Assembly (NCBI GenBank): GCA_035527715.1 | Contig: DATKZY010000128.1 | Coordinates: forward strand, 1-44,584 | Length of the DNA stretch: 44,584 nucleotides | From: DSUN01 sp035527715 | GTDB taxonomy: Bacteria; Planctomycetota; PUPC01; DSUN01 | Direction of reading: 5' to 3' | Shown: piece after piece, positions 1 to 8,531 of the stretch | How positions within the stretch are numbered: the first letter of the stretch is position 1 | Layout of the letters: each line of letters starts with the position of its first letter | Made by a program: the position numbers and the translations under genes | The notes under the pieces: generated by a model | The model's input: the letters and a program-made list of their open reading frames with translations, nothing else | Told to the model about the DNA's origin: nothing | Database searches by the model: none

Positions 1-13
1 ATGGGTGGGCGCA

Positions 14-724
14 TCATTTGGGCTTCGCCTCTGCGGAGGCGGGGGCTCCGTGCTCGCGCCGCCGAACCGTTTTGAGGGCGCGCTCGATGGCCAGGCCCAG
101 GGCACAGCCGGCACCGGCAGCCAAAAGGAGCCACGGGAACCAGCGGTGGCCCCGCTCGCGGCCCAGCACCCATCCCGCGACGTAGAAGAGCACGAACGCC
201 CAGATGGCCGCCCAGGCGAAGGCGCGCACGGTCCATCGCCCCAGGTGCCGCAGGCCCGCGTTGAGGCGCTGGGCCATGCCCTCGATTCGACTGAGCTTGA
301 CAGGCAGCCGCAGCAGCTCGGGCTTGTTCAGGAGGTCGAAGAGGCTGACGCCCGACTCGCGCGAGAGGGTCTGGGCCACGGCGCCCTCGCCCTCGAGGAT
401 GGCACGCAACAGGTGGCCGCCGCTGAACGGGGCGTCCTGCGAGGGGAGGAACTTCCTGGCCCTCCTGACCACCTCGGCCAATTCCTGGGCCTGTGGCATG
501 GCCTCGGCGTCCTTGGCGGGGGTCTCGAAGAGCGCGGCGCGGAGCTGTTTGGGCGTCAGCCCCAGTTCGGCGAAGGGGGCCCGCCAGCGCGGGTGCTGGG
601 TCAGAGCGAGCGCCAGGTGGCGCACCTCGACCTCCTTGGCTCCCATGCGGCGGGCCTCGAGCTCCGCCAGTTGCAGAATCTCCGCCGCATCGCCGCCAGG
701 GGCCGCGTCCAGCTCTCGTGCCAT
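14..724 (-). CDS. Membrane-anchored Clp N-domain protein
   Basis: Protein of 236 residues. The first ~125 residues look like a Clp amino-terminal (Clp_N) double repeat: helical, with 'VRHLALALTQHPR' in the first half and 'GGHLLRAILEGEGAVAQTLSRE' split over the second, which is the usual pattern for the substrate or adaptor docking domain of ClpA/ClpB/ClpC. No AAA+ module follows. Two hydrophobic segments (about residues 165-188 and 196-218) and a basic tail follow instead, so the domain is probably held on the cytoplasmic face of the inner membrane. It is the last gene of the minus-strand unit, 24 bases after the DUF1189 gene. Inference: it may bring Clp machinery or a Clp substrate to the membrane. 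The family assignment is fairly firm, the role is not. Confidence 0.75.
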   Translation of the reverse strand: MARELDAAPGGDAAEILQLAELEARRMGAKEVEVRHLALALTQHPRWRAPFAELGLTPKQLRAALFETPAKDAEAMPQAQELAEVVRRARKFLPSQDAPFSGGHLLRAILEGEGAVAQTLSRESGVSLFDLLNKPELLRLPVKLSRIEGMAQRLNAGLRHLGRWTVRAFAWAAIWAFVLFYVAGWVLGRERGHRWFPWLLLAAGAGCALGLAIERALKTVRRREHGAPASAEAKPK

Positions 725-748
725 GTCCGTTCTCCCGTAGCCACGTGG

Positions 749-1573
749 TCAGCGGATCGAGAACGACGGGACGTCGGGGGAGGCCCCGAGGTCCGATCCC
801 CTCAGTTCGGTGGTGGCCTGGATGGCGAAGCACAGGTAGGCCATCGTGAGCGCGAAGCAGCCGATGACCCAGACGAGCAGAGGCGCGCTCAGGCCGGCCA
901 CCAGGGCCACCGTCGCCGCCACCACGGCGGGCGTGGCGGCCACGCCGGTCAGGCGCATGACCGTCTGGTAGTCGAACTGCCAGCGCCGGTTCCGCACCAC
1001 CAGCAGCCCGAAGCCCCCGCACACGGTGTCCTGCGCGAGGACGTAGACGTACGACAGCAGCAGGAGGACGGGGTACAGCAGGAGCGCGAGCGGCCCCTTG
1101 AGCCACCAGAGCCACCCGGCCGCCACCTCGCGGTCCACGCGGCGGAAGGGCAGGTCGGACGCGTCGTGAGCCGCGACGTCGTCGGCGCCCTGCCGGATGA
1201 ACAGCTTCGTCTTCGTCAGGAGGAACTTGGCCTCCGTGCCCGCCAGGGACGTGGTTTGGCCCGTCGTGTCGAGGATGACCACCGCCTTGCCCGTCCGGGC
1301 ATCCTTGACGACATAGGGCTGCGTGGCTTCGACGGACACCTCGCCGAGCGAGATGGTGATGGTGGGGAGCTGTTCCGCGATGGGTGCGAGCCTGGCGGCC
1401 AGGGGCGTGAACGCGCGAAGCTGCGCGACCACGACCACGGGCACGCAGCACACGGCCAGGAGCATGAGCGGGTAGAGCACGCCGCTGCCCCGCCAGTTGC
1501 GCGCCACGTCGCGGTAGAGCGCCTTGGAGTAGAACGCCAGGAGTGGTGCGCGCAGCGCCGAGTATCTTCTCAT
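749..1573 (-). CDS. DUF1189 family membrane protein
   Basis: Protein of 274 residues. The N-terminus 'LLAFYSKALYRDVARNWRG' followed by a hydrophobic segment (about 31-50) is characteristic of the DUF1189 family. An extracytoplasmic beta-rich region (about 55-150) follows, with 'ITISLGEVSVEATQPYVVKD' and 'VVILDTTG', typical of the family, and then several further membrane segments in the C-terminal half. I start at the ATG at 1573 because an upstream extension would run through the dgkA gene in another frame. Function is unknown in the family. It sits 76 bases downstream of dgkA and 24 bases before the Clp-N gene, so it is very probably co-transcribed with both. Confidence 0.8.
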   Translation of the reverse strand: MRRYSALRAPLLAFYSKALYRDVARNWRGSGVLYPLMLLAVCCVPVVVVAQLRAFTPLAARLAPIAEQLPTITISLGEVSVEATQPYVVKDARTGKAVVILDTTGQTTSLAGTEAKFLLTKTKLFIRQGADDVAAHDASDLPFRRVDREVAAGWLWWLKGPLALLLYPVLLLLSYVYVLAQDTVCGGFGLLVVRNRRWQFDYQTVMRLTGVAATPAVVAATVALVAGLSAPLLVWVIGCFALTMAYLCFAIQATTELRGSDLGASPDVPSFSIR

Positions 1574-1649
1574 CCTGCTCCCTCGCGGGGTCCTGCGGGG
1601 TCCGCCGCTGCCCCGCAGTATAGCGCGGCATTCGCTCGCGCACAACCGG

Positions 1650-2057
1650 CTATGCTCCGCGCAGGAGGGCCAGGCCGTGCGGCAGGAAGACGATGAGGCC
1701 GATGGCCGAGGCCCCCGCGGCGCACAGCAGCACGGCGCCCGCCGCGACGTCCTTCGCCCGGCCCGCCGCGGGGCGCCACTCGGGCGACGCAATGTCCACG
1801 ATGATCTCGATGGCGGTGTTGAACGACTCGGCGGTCCACACGCTGGCCATGGCCAGGATGAGCCAGCACCACTCGTCGCGCGACACGCCGAAGGCCAGCC
1901 CGGCCCCAACGACGGCCAGGCTGATGGCGGCGTGAATCCAGGCGTTGTGCTGGGTGCGGAGCATGTGGGCCACGCCCTGCCCCGCGTACCTGAAGCTCTC
2001 GATGCGGCCCCAGAAGATGCGATAGCTCCTGCCCTCCTCGTCGTGAGTGGGCTCCAT
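1650..2057 (-). CDS. dgkA: DgkA-type diacylglycerol/undecaprenol kinase
   Basis: Small integral membrane kinase of 135 residues, the normal size for the DgkA family. It phosphorylates diacylglycerol or undecaprenol with ATP at the inner membrane, which recycles lipid carriers. The catalytic signature is present: 'NAWIHA' (about 38-43) and 'AESFNTAIEIIVD', where Glu77, Asn80 and Glu84 match E69, N72 and E76 of the E. coli enzyme. Three hydrophobic segments are visible. I use the ATG at 2057; the open frame continues upstream only by reading through a repeat hairpin. Its neighbours include a MurJ-like flippase and a D-aminopeptidase, so a role in the undecaprenyl-phosphate pool for wall synthesis is reasonable, but substrate choice cannot be read from the sequence. 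Confidence 0.88.
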   Translation of the reverse strand: MEPTHDEEGRSYRIFWGRIESFRYAGQGVAHMLRTQHNAWIHAAISLAVVGAGLAFGVSRDEWCWLILAMASVWTAESFNTAIEIIVDIASPEWRPAAGRAKDVAAGAVLLCAAGASAIGLIVFLPHGLALLRGA

Positions 2058-2086
2058 TGGAGTGGTCTCCGGAACAGGGGATGGGA

Positions 2087-2163
2087 GTGACCCGTGACGC
2101 GTGACGCGTGACAAGAGAAGCAGAAGCTGCGCGTTTCTCCTCCTCTGGTCACGGGTCACGCAT
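2087..2163. repeat. Heptamer inverted-repeat hairpin, copy 1
   Basis: Left arm 2087-2112 is tandem copies of a GTGACGC/GTGACCC heptamer. Right arm 2148-2161 is the inverse (GTCACGG, GTCACGC). The loop starts purine-rich (AAGAGAAG) and ends pyrimidine-rich (CTCCTCCTCT), which lengthens the stem. It lies directly behind the dppA stop codon (2163-2165 on the plus strand) and 30 bases before the dgkA start. It belongs to a four-copy family in this unit. Confidence 0.85.
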
Positions 2164-2990
2164 CATGGCTTCTTTCGCGGCTGGAAGTCGGGCGGATACT
2201 TGTAGAGCTTGAGGAACAGGTCAATCACGTCCTCGGCCTTCGTCTCGATCGTGTGGCTGTCGAGGACGCGGAAGCCGTCCCGCGGCTTCTCGGTGTCGTA
2301 GACCGGCTCCTTCATCTCGCAGCGGAAGCGAACGGGTGAGGCGAGCTTGAAGGGCTTGACCCTGGCCGCCGCGGCGAGGGCCTTCGCGGCGCCCGCGCGG
2401 ATCAGCTCCTGGGCCTTCTTCGGGGCAAACGTTCTGGCGCAGAAGGTGCTCAGGCCACGCTTGACGGGCACGGCGACGCAGCCCTTGCACAGCTTCTGCA
2501 TCTCGCGGCACGCCCAGTGGTCGCCCGACACGAACACGAAGGGGATGCCGTAGTGCCCGGCGATGGCGGCCTGCATGCCCATCTCGCCGACCGAGATGCC
2601 GTTGAACCAGTAGCCGCGCACGCTGTCGCTCATCGAGTGGCGCAGGCAGGCCAGCGGCGTGCCGGCCTTGGCGTGGGCGCCCACGATGCCCGTGACGTCG
2701 CACGTCTCGATGAGGGGGAGCCAGAAGGGGCGCTCGTGGCCGTGGACGACCTCGACGCGGGGGTCAATCTCGTCGAGGTCAATCGTGTAGCCCGCGCCGT
2801 GGCCGTCGTTGACGAGCACGGCGGTGGCCCCTGCGGCGAAGAAGCCGTCGGCCGCCGCGTTCACCTCGCGGGCCAGCCACTTGCGCTGGCGCATCCGCCG
2901 CTCGTGGTTCTCCAGCGTCTCGTCCTTGCGGTTCTCCCAGGTGTAGACGCCGGCGACGCCCTCCAGGTCGGTCATCAGGTACACCTTCAT
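2163..2990 (-). CDS. dppA: M55 D-aminopeptidase, DppA type
   Basis: Protein of 275 residues, the usual DppA length. This family hydrolyses D-amino-acid-containing peptides such as D-Ala-D-Ala, using a metal centre. The residues known from B. subtilis DppA have clear counterparts: Asp8 and Glu10 in 'MTDLEG', His64 in 'NDGHG', His106 in 'GAHAKAG', Glu136 in 'GEMG', and His118 in 'LRHSM' at the nucleophile position. The ATG at 2990 has a good ribosome site (GAGGAG, about 9 bases upstream). There is no signal peptide, so it is cytoplasmic. Lying between a HAD phosphatase and dgkA in an envelope-linked operon, it may salvage peptidoglycan-derived D-dipeptides (inference). Confidence 0.88.
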   Translation of the reverse strand: MKVYLMTDLEGVAGVYTWENRKDETLENHERRMRQRKWLAREVNAAADGFFAAGATAVLVNDGHGAGYTIDLDEIDPRVEVVHGHERPFWLPLIETCDVTGIVGAHAKAGTPLACLRHSMSDSVRGYWFNGISVGEMGMQAAIAGHYGIPFVFVSGDHWACREMQKLCKGCVAVPVKRGLSTFCARTFAPKKAQELIRAGAAKALAAAARVKPFKLASPVRFRCEMKEPVYDTEKPRDGFRVLDSHTIETKAEDVIDLFLKLYKYPPDFQPRKKP

Positions 2991-3030
2991 CTGTGAACTC
3001 CTCTCTGCTGTTGTGGCGGCGCACACAGAT

Positions 3031-3114
3031 GCGTGACGCGTGACGCGTGACCAGAAGGGAACCGGTCTGGGGCCTCCGCCGCTCTGATCACGCGTCACGG
3101 GTCACGCGTCACGC
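3031..3114. repeat. Heptamer inverted-repeat hairpin, copy 2
   Basis: Left arm 3031-3052 (three TGACGCG-type heptamers) and right arm 3087-3114 (four inverse heptamers) around a loop of about 34 bases. The right arm overlaps the end of the Cof-type phosphatase gene: its last three codons (Arg-Asp-Ala) and TGA stop are made of repeat sequence. The left arm is 41 bases upstream of the dppA start. Confidence 0.88.
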
Positions 3115-3944
3115 AACAGCTTGTCAATCACACGCGCCACGCCGTCGTCGTCGTTGGAGGGGGCGACGAGGTGGGCGGCGCTCTTGACGGCGTAGGCGGC
3201 GTTGCCCATGGCGATGCCGAGGCCGGCGGCACGGAGCATCGAGATGTCGTTCTCGTCGTCGCCGATGGCCACCACCTCCTCGGGCGCGATGCCTCGGGCA
3301 TCGAGCAGGCTGCGGAGAGCCGACCACTTGGACGCCGCGCCGTTCTGGAACTCGAGGAAGTTGCCGAGGTACTTGGCCGAGCTGAGGAGGTGGCAGGTCG
3401 TGCGCCCCGCCAGCCGCTCGCGGAGCAGCGGACGCACCCGGTGAAGCTCGTCCAGCTCGCCGAACGTGCAGACCTGGACGGCGGGGGCCGGCAAGCCGCC
3501 GTCGAGCGACTTCACGAGGCGATACCAGCCGTGGTTCTTCATCAGGTAGTCGGCATGATAGGGCGTGAGCGGGGCGCCGCGCTGGACGTAGAAATCGGTC
3601 TGCGTGTGGAACGTGTCGGTGTAGACCATCGGCGTGAGGCCCACGTCGCCCAGCGCGTCGAGGAGCAGCCGCAGGACCTCGGGCGTCATCGCCTGGACGA
3701 AGAGCGTGCGGTGCGAGGCCGTGTCCTTCACGAGTGCCCCGCTGTGGCAGATGAGCGGCAGGGCGAGGCCCAGCTCCTCCGCGATAGGAACGGCGGTGCG
3801 GTAGCGGCGGCCCGTGCACAGCACCACACTCAGCCCGCTGGCCACGGCGCGGCGGAGCGCCTCGCGCACCGCGGGGCGGAGGTGGGAGCTGCTGTCGAGA
3901 AGCGTGCCGTCTATGTCCACGGCGAGGAGGCGATACCTGGGCAT
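3102..3944 (-). CDS. Cof-type HAD phosphatase
   Basis: Protein of 280 residues in the Cof/YidA class of haloacid dehalogenase-like hydrolases, which dephosphorylate small sugar phosphates and related metabolites. Motif I is 'VDIDGTLLD' (Asp10 nucleophile, Asp12 acid/base). Motif II is 'VLCTGRR'. Motifs III and IV lie in 'SKWSALRSLLD' and 'VAIGDDENDISML', followed by 'GNAAYAVKSAAHLV', typical of the family. A C2-type cap sits in the middle. I chose the ATG at 3944 because the protein then begins as most family members do; the ATG at 3956 would add four residues, and neither has a clear ribosome site. The last residues and the stop are encoded by the heptamer repeat, so the C-terminus may have been altered by repeat insertion. 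Substrate unknown. Confidence 0.88.
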   Translation of the reverse strand: MPRYRLLAVDIDGTLLDSSSHLRPAVREALRRAVASGLSVVLCTGRRYRTAVPIAEELGLALPLICHSGALVKDTASHRTLFVQAMTPEVLRLLLDALGDVGLTPMVYTDTFHTQTDFYVQRGAPLTPYHADYLMKNHGWYRLVKSLDGGLPAPAVQVCTFGELDELHRVRPLLRERLAGRTTCHLLSSAKYLGNFLEFQNGAASKWSALRSLLDARGIAPEEVVAIGDDENDISMLRAAGLGIAMGNAAYAVKSAAHLVAPSNDDDGVARVIDKLLRDA

Positions 3945-3969
3945 TCTGGCGTCCATAGTGGCTGCGCAG

Positions 3970-4030
3970 GACGCGTGACGCGTGACGCGTGACCAGGAAC
4001 AGGATTGGCCCGCTCTTCTCTTGTCACGGG

Positions 4031-4049
<19 letters not shown>
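3970..4049. repeat. Heptamer inverted-repeat hairpin, copy 3
   Basis: Left arm 3970-3993 and right arm 4023-4049, tandem heptamers in opposite orientation. The loop starts AGGAACAGG and ends CTCTTCTCTT. The right arm reaches into the cinA gene, where the last five codons (Val-Thr-Arg-Asp-Ala) and the TGA are repeat-derived. The left arm lies 14-26 bases upstream of the possible starts of the HAD gene. Confidence 0.88.
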
Positions 4050-5311
<1,262 letters not shown>

Positions 5312-5346
5312 TCGTTTTCCTTGTTGCCTGGCAGGATTCACGGACT

Positions 5347-5430
5347 CGTGACGCGTGACCCGTGACCCGTGACAGGAGAAACGCCCTGGATTGCTCTTCT
5401 CACGCGTCACGCGTCACGCGTCACGCGTCA
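5347..5430. repeat. Heptamer inverted-repeat hairpin, copy 4
   Basis: Left arm 5347-5373 and right arm 5400-5430. The right arm is the most regular of the four, with four consecutive inverse heptamers. The TGA stop of the MurJ-like gene is itself the first three bases of the array on the minus strand. The left arm is 36 bases upstream of the cinA start. Confidence 0.9.
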
Positions 5431-8325
5431 TGCCCTCTTCCTCCGGAACTTGCCGATGACCTTCTTCAGCCCCTTCTCTTTCACCCACTCCCACCCCTCG
5501 CGCGCCTCCTCGACGCGGAGGACGAAGAGGAGAACGACGAACACCACAAACGCCGCCAGCGTCGGCACGGCGACGTGGATGAGCTTCCCAAGCTCATAGA
5601 ACAGCGCCACCCGCCCCAGCCTCGGCCCCTTCGCCTCCCGCACGAAGGCCACGTTGTCGAGCCAGAAGTCCACGCCGTCGGGGACGACGAACTCGATGGC
5701 GGCGAACTCGCCCTTACGGAACTGGCGGTCGCCGGGCACCGTGAACGCAGAAAGGGGCACCGGATACGCCTTGCGCCGTTCACTGGCCTTGATCTCGACT
5801 GGGGTAGTCATCTGCACCCAGTCGGCCGGGTCCGTGCTCTTCGGGTCAGGGGCAAGCAGATTCACCTCGACGCGGCAGGTCTTGTCGGCCCGCGCCTTGA
5901 ACGTGAGGCGGTCGCACGCGCCGAGGCGGAAGAACTCGATGCGCCCGCCCGCGATGGTGCGGCGCTTCTCCGAGGCGGGCAGGTGAAGCGCCATCTCCGG
6001 CTCGCCCGGGCGCTCGCCCGTGTCCGCCACCTGAGCGGGAACGCCGGAGCCACGCACCCCCTTCTGGAAGTAGCGCCAGTCGCCGGGGCCGGCGTCCAGA
6101 CGCTCGCCGATACCCTCTGCGTCCTCAACATCACAGACTTGGAAGGAACCTATCAGCAGAGCCGTCGGTTTGCGCTGGACATGTTGGACGGCTGTCGTGT
6201 CGCGGAGCCAGACTGCCACCACATCGCCCAGTGCCTTCCTGGAGCAGAAGTCCTCGGAATTCACCCATACCCGCTGAACCCCGCCGGGCAGGAACCCGAC
6301 GGGTTTGCTGGCATATGAAGTGCCCTGGCTGGTCACAAGTTCAACGGTCAGGTCCGTCGCCTCCGTCACGCCGACCGCTGCGCGAAGCACAGGGGCCTTC
6401 GTGAGGTCGAGGTCACCCAGGTCGCGTCGCAGCCCGGCAGAGCGGCGCGGCGAACGGCGGTACTCCGCCATGATTGCCTTTTGGCCCTCTCGGTGGCTGG
6501 GAAGCGGGGTTCCGGCGGGTCGCGCAAGCCATGGAAACGCCTCTGCGACCGATGGATCGCTGAGCGACACGATCTGAAAGTCGTCCACGTTGTCGGCCTC
6601 CCAGTCGCGGAGTTCGACGTTGAAGGTGTCAATCATCACCTCGCGGCGGCGGTAGGGGTCGAGGGGGAGGAGTTTCTTCAAGGGGCGATAGGTGAACTCG
6701 GCGGCGGCCCAGACGCCGGCGGTGGCTATCGCGGCCTTCGCGAGGAAGATCACGGTCGGTCGCCAGGGGAGGATGCGGACGCGCATCCGCATGACGGCGA
6801 TGAGGATGATGTTCTTGAAGGCACGCGCGGCGCCGTAGACGACGGCCACGACGATGAAGTAGCCGTAGCCCAGCCACTCGATGCCGATGAAGAGGAACAG
6901 GATATGGAAGCCGGTGCCCAGGAACCCGATGATCGTGGGCGCCCACATCCGCTGCATGGCGAAGAACGACTGCTGAATCGGGTTCTCGATGGCGAAGAAG
7001 GGCAAGGCCAGGATGTAAAGCCCAAGGGCGTCGCCCGCGTGGCTCAGGTGGTAATCCGTCCAGTTCCCGCGGTCGAAGAGGAGGGCGATGATCGGCCCGC
7101 GCAGCACGATCATCAACGCGGTGAGCGGGACGAAGAAGGCGATGATCACGCGAATCGTCTTGGTCATCACGTTGGCGAAGTCGGCCCAGAGCTTCGCGGC
7201 GGCCAATTCGCTCAGGTGGGGCAGCAGCGCGATGCTCAGGGCGGCGATGACCAGCGTGTTCGGCGCCTCACCCACCTTGCGGGCATACTTGAGGTCGGAG
7301 AAGACCCCCGTGCCCGTGAACGACGCGAAGAGGTTGGTCACGATGTCGCGGTACTTGGCGAACAGGATGCCAAACATCAGCGGGACGCCGAGGGCGGCGA
7401 ACTTCGCCATCGGCGTCTTCCGCCCCTTGGCGCGCCACCAGAGAAGGAGCAGGTAGGCCGCGACCACGACGACCAGGACCACCTGCTGGAGGGCGAGAAG
7501 GCTGCCCTCGTTGGGCAGGTGAGGCCGGAGCCGGCCGCACACCCACAGCCCCGCGCCGAGGGCGGCCAGGTGGGCCGCGAGAATGGCGACCTCAATGCCG
7601 ATTCGCCGCAGGCTCAGCCCCGGCAGGCTCGGGCGATAGAAGCGCAGCTTCGAGCGCAGGCCCAGCACGTGGGTGAGCACCATCGCCCCCGCGCTGACGA
7701 CGAAGCCGACCGCCAGGGCATCCAGCATCCGCGGCAGCGCCAGCCCCGCGAACGACACGACGAACAGCGCCGCCGCCCACACGATCTTCTGCACCCCGTC
7801 GCCCGCCGCCGCGTAGCCGAAGACGTTGTAGGAGTTCAGGATCGCATAGGTCACGGTGGCGAGGCAGATGCCGAAGACGCCGGGGAGCATCCAGCGCATC
7901 AGGCGGGCGCTCAGGGCGAGCTGCTGCTCGTTGAAGCCCATCGCGAAGAGCGACAGGATGCGCGGCGCGAAGATGAACCCGCCGACGACCGCGGCGGCCA
8001 GAAGGACGGCTGCCAGATTCAGCACCGTGTTGCCGAAGCGCCAGGCCGCCTCCTCGCCGCGCTCGCTCAGCTCCTGCTTGAAGATCGGCACCACCAGCGG
8101 GATGAAGACCTTGAGGCACAGGGTCTGAAGCAGGAACACCACCGTCTCGGTGACGAAGAAATAGGCGTCCGACTCCGGCCCCGAGCCGAAGACCGAGCCG
8201 ACGAGGAGGGTGACGACGAGTCCGCCGAACTTCCAGAAGAGCTGGAAGAAGAAGATCACCAGCATCGCCTTGACGATGCGGTGCCCGATGCTCTCGGGCG
8301 ATTTGTCCTGCCCTGGCTCGGCCAC
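5428..8325 (-). CDS. MurJ/MviN flippase with extracytoplasmic C-terminal domain
   Basis: Protein of about 965 residues. Residues ~25-555 form a many-spanning MviN/MurJ-type core of the MOP superfamily, which exports lipid-linked wall precursors. Recognisable parts are 'SGPESDAYFFVTETV', 'SYNVFGYAAAGD', 'EAPNTLVIAALSIALLPHLSELAA' and 'LLFDRGNWT'. Two extra hydrophobic segments seem to be inserted in mid-core (around 'IGIEVAILAAHLAALGAGLWV' and 'VVLVVVVAAYLLLLWW'). After the last core helix comes a beta-rich, non-membrane region (about 560-905) with a 'GDRQFRKGEFAAIEFVVPDG...FWLDNVAF' stretch like carbohydrate-binding jelly-roll domains, then one more helix (about 915-935) and a basic tail. No ATG precedes the core; I propose the GTG at 8325. 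It is the first gene of the unit, so the whole operon may serve envelope assembly. Confidence 0.78.
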   Translation of the reverse strand: MAEPGQDKSPESIGHRIVKAMLVIFFFQLFWKFGGLVVTLLVGSVFGSGPESDAYFFVTETVVFLLQTLCLKVFIPLVVPIFKQELSERGEEAAWRFGNTVLNLAAVLLAAAVVGGFIFAPRILSLFAMGFNEQQLALSARLMRWMLPGVFGICLATVTYAILNSYNVFGYAAAGDGVQKIVWAAALFVVSFAGLALPRMLDALAVGFVVSAGAMVLTHVLGLRSKLRFYRPSLPGLSLRRIGIEVAILAAHLAALGAGLWVCGRLRPHLPNEGSLLALQQVVLVVVVAAYLLLLWWRAKGRKTPMAKFAALGVPLMFGILFAKYRDIVTNLFASFTGTGVFSDLKYARKVGEAPNTLVIAALSIALLPHLSELAAAKLWADFANVMTKTIRVIIAFFVPLTALMIVLRGPIIALLFDRGNWTDYHLSHAGDALGLYILALPFFAIENPIQQSFFAMQRMWAPTIIGFLGTGFHILFLFIGIEWLGYGYFIVVAVVYGAARAFKNIILIAVMRMRVRILPWRPTVIFLAKAAIATAGVWAAAEFTYRPLKKLLPLDPYRRREVMIDTFNVELRDWEADNVDDFQIVSLSDPSVAEAFPWLARPAGTPLPSHREGQKAIMAEYRRSPRRSAGLRRDLGDLDLTKAPVLRAAVGVTEATDLTVELVTSQGTSYASKPVGFLPGGVQRVWVNSEDFCSRKALGDVVAVWLRDTTAVQHVQRKPTALLIGSFQVCDVEDAEGIGERLDAGPGDWRYFQKGVRGSGVPAQVADTGERPGEPEMALHLPASEKRRTIAGGRIEFFRLGACDRLTFKARADKTCRVEVNLLAPDPKSTDPADWVQMTTPVEIKASERRKAYPVPLSAFTVPGDRQFRKGEFAAIEFVVPDGVDFWLDNVAFVREAKGPRLGRVALFYELGKLIHVAVPTLAAFVVFVVLLFVLRVEEAREGWEWVKEKGLKKVIGKFRRKRA

Positions 8326-8421
8326 GGGGTCACCCCATCTCGGGCGGGATGGCGAAGAGGAGCGGCTCTGGCCGCCCCAGGTGGGCGGCGGCCCCGGGGC
8401 ACACGTCCCGAGGGCCGCCGC

Positions 8422-8450
8422 ATTATAGGACCGGCTCCGAAAGGAGTCAA
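8422..8450 (-). promoter_or_regulatory. Sigma-70-type promoter for the minus-strand operon
   Basis: On the minus strand, TTGACT (8445-8450), a 17-base spacer and a perfect TATAAT (8422-8427). It implies a leader of about 90 bases before the GTG at 8325. Confidence 0.75.
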
Positions 8451-8465
8451 GCAGAGCGCGAGAGG

Positions 8466-8494
8466 TTGACTCGCCCGCCGTTGCGTGATATGGT
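8466..8494 (+). promoter_or_regulatory. Sigma-70-type promoter for the DUF4838 gene
   Basis: TTGACT (8466-8471), 17-base spacer, TATGGT (8489-8494) with an extended -10 TG at 8486-8487. Only 15 bases separate its -35 from the -35 of the divergent operon promoter. Confidence 0.65.
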
Positions 8495-8531
8495 CCCCCC
8501 AACCAATCGGGATGCGCTTCAGGAGAACGTG

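Noticed and set aside
2058..2159. N-terminal extension of DgkA (and similarly DppA, Cof, CinA) beginning Met-Thr-Arg-Asp/Glu
   Set aside because: These extensions are translations of the heptamer hairpins, and the true family N-termini start further in.
6481..8469. 662-residue plus-strand frame opposite the MurJ-like gene
   Set aside because: Acidic/His-rich shadow with no recognisable domain; the opposite strand encodes membrane helices with family motifs.
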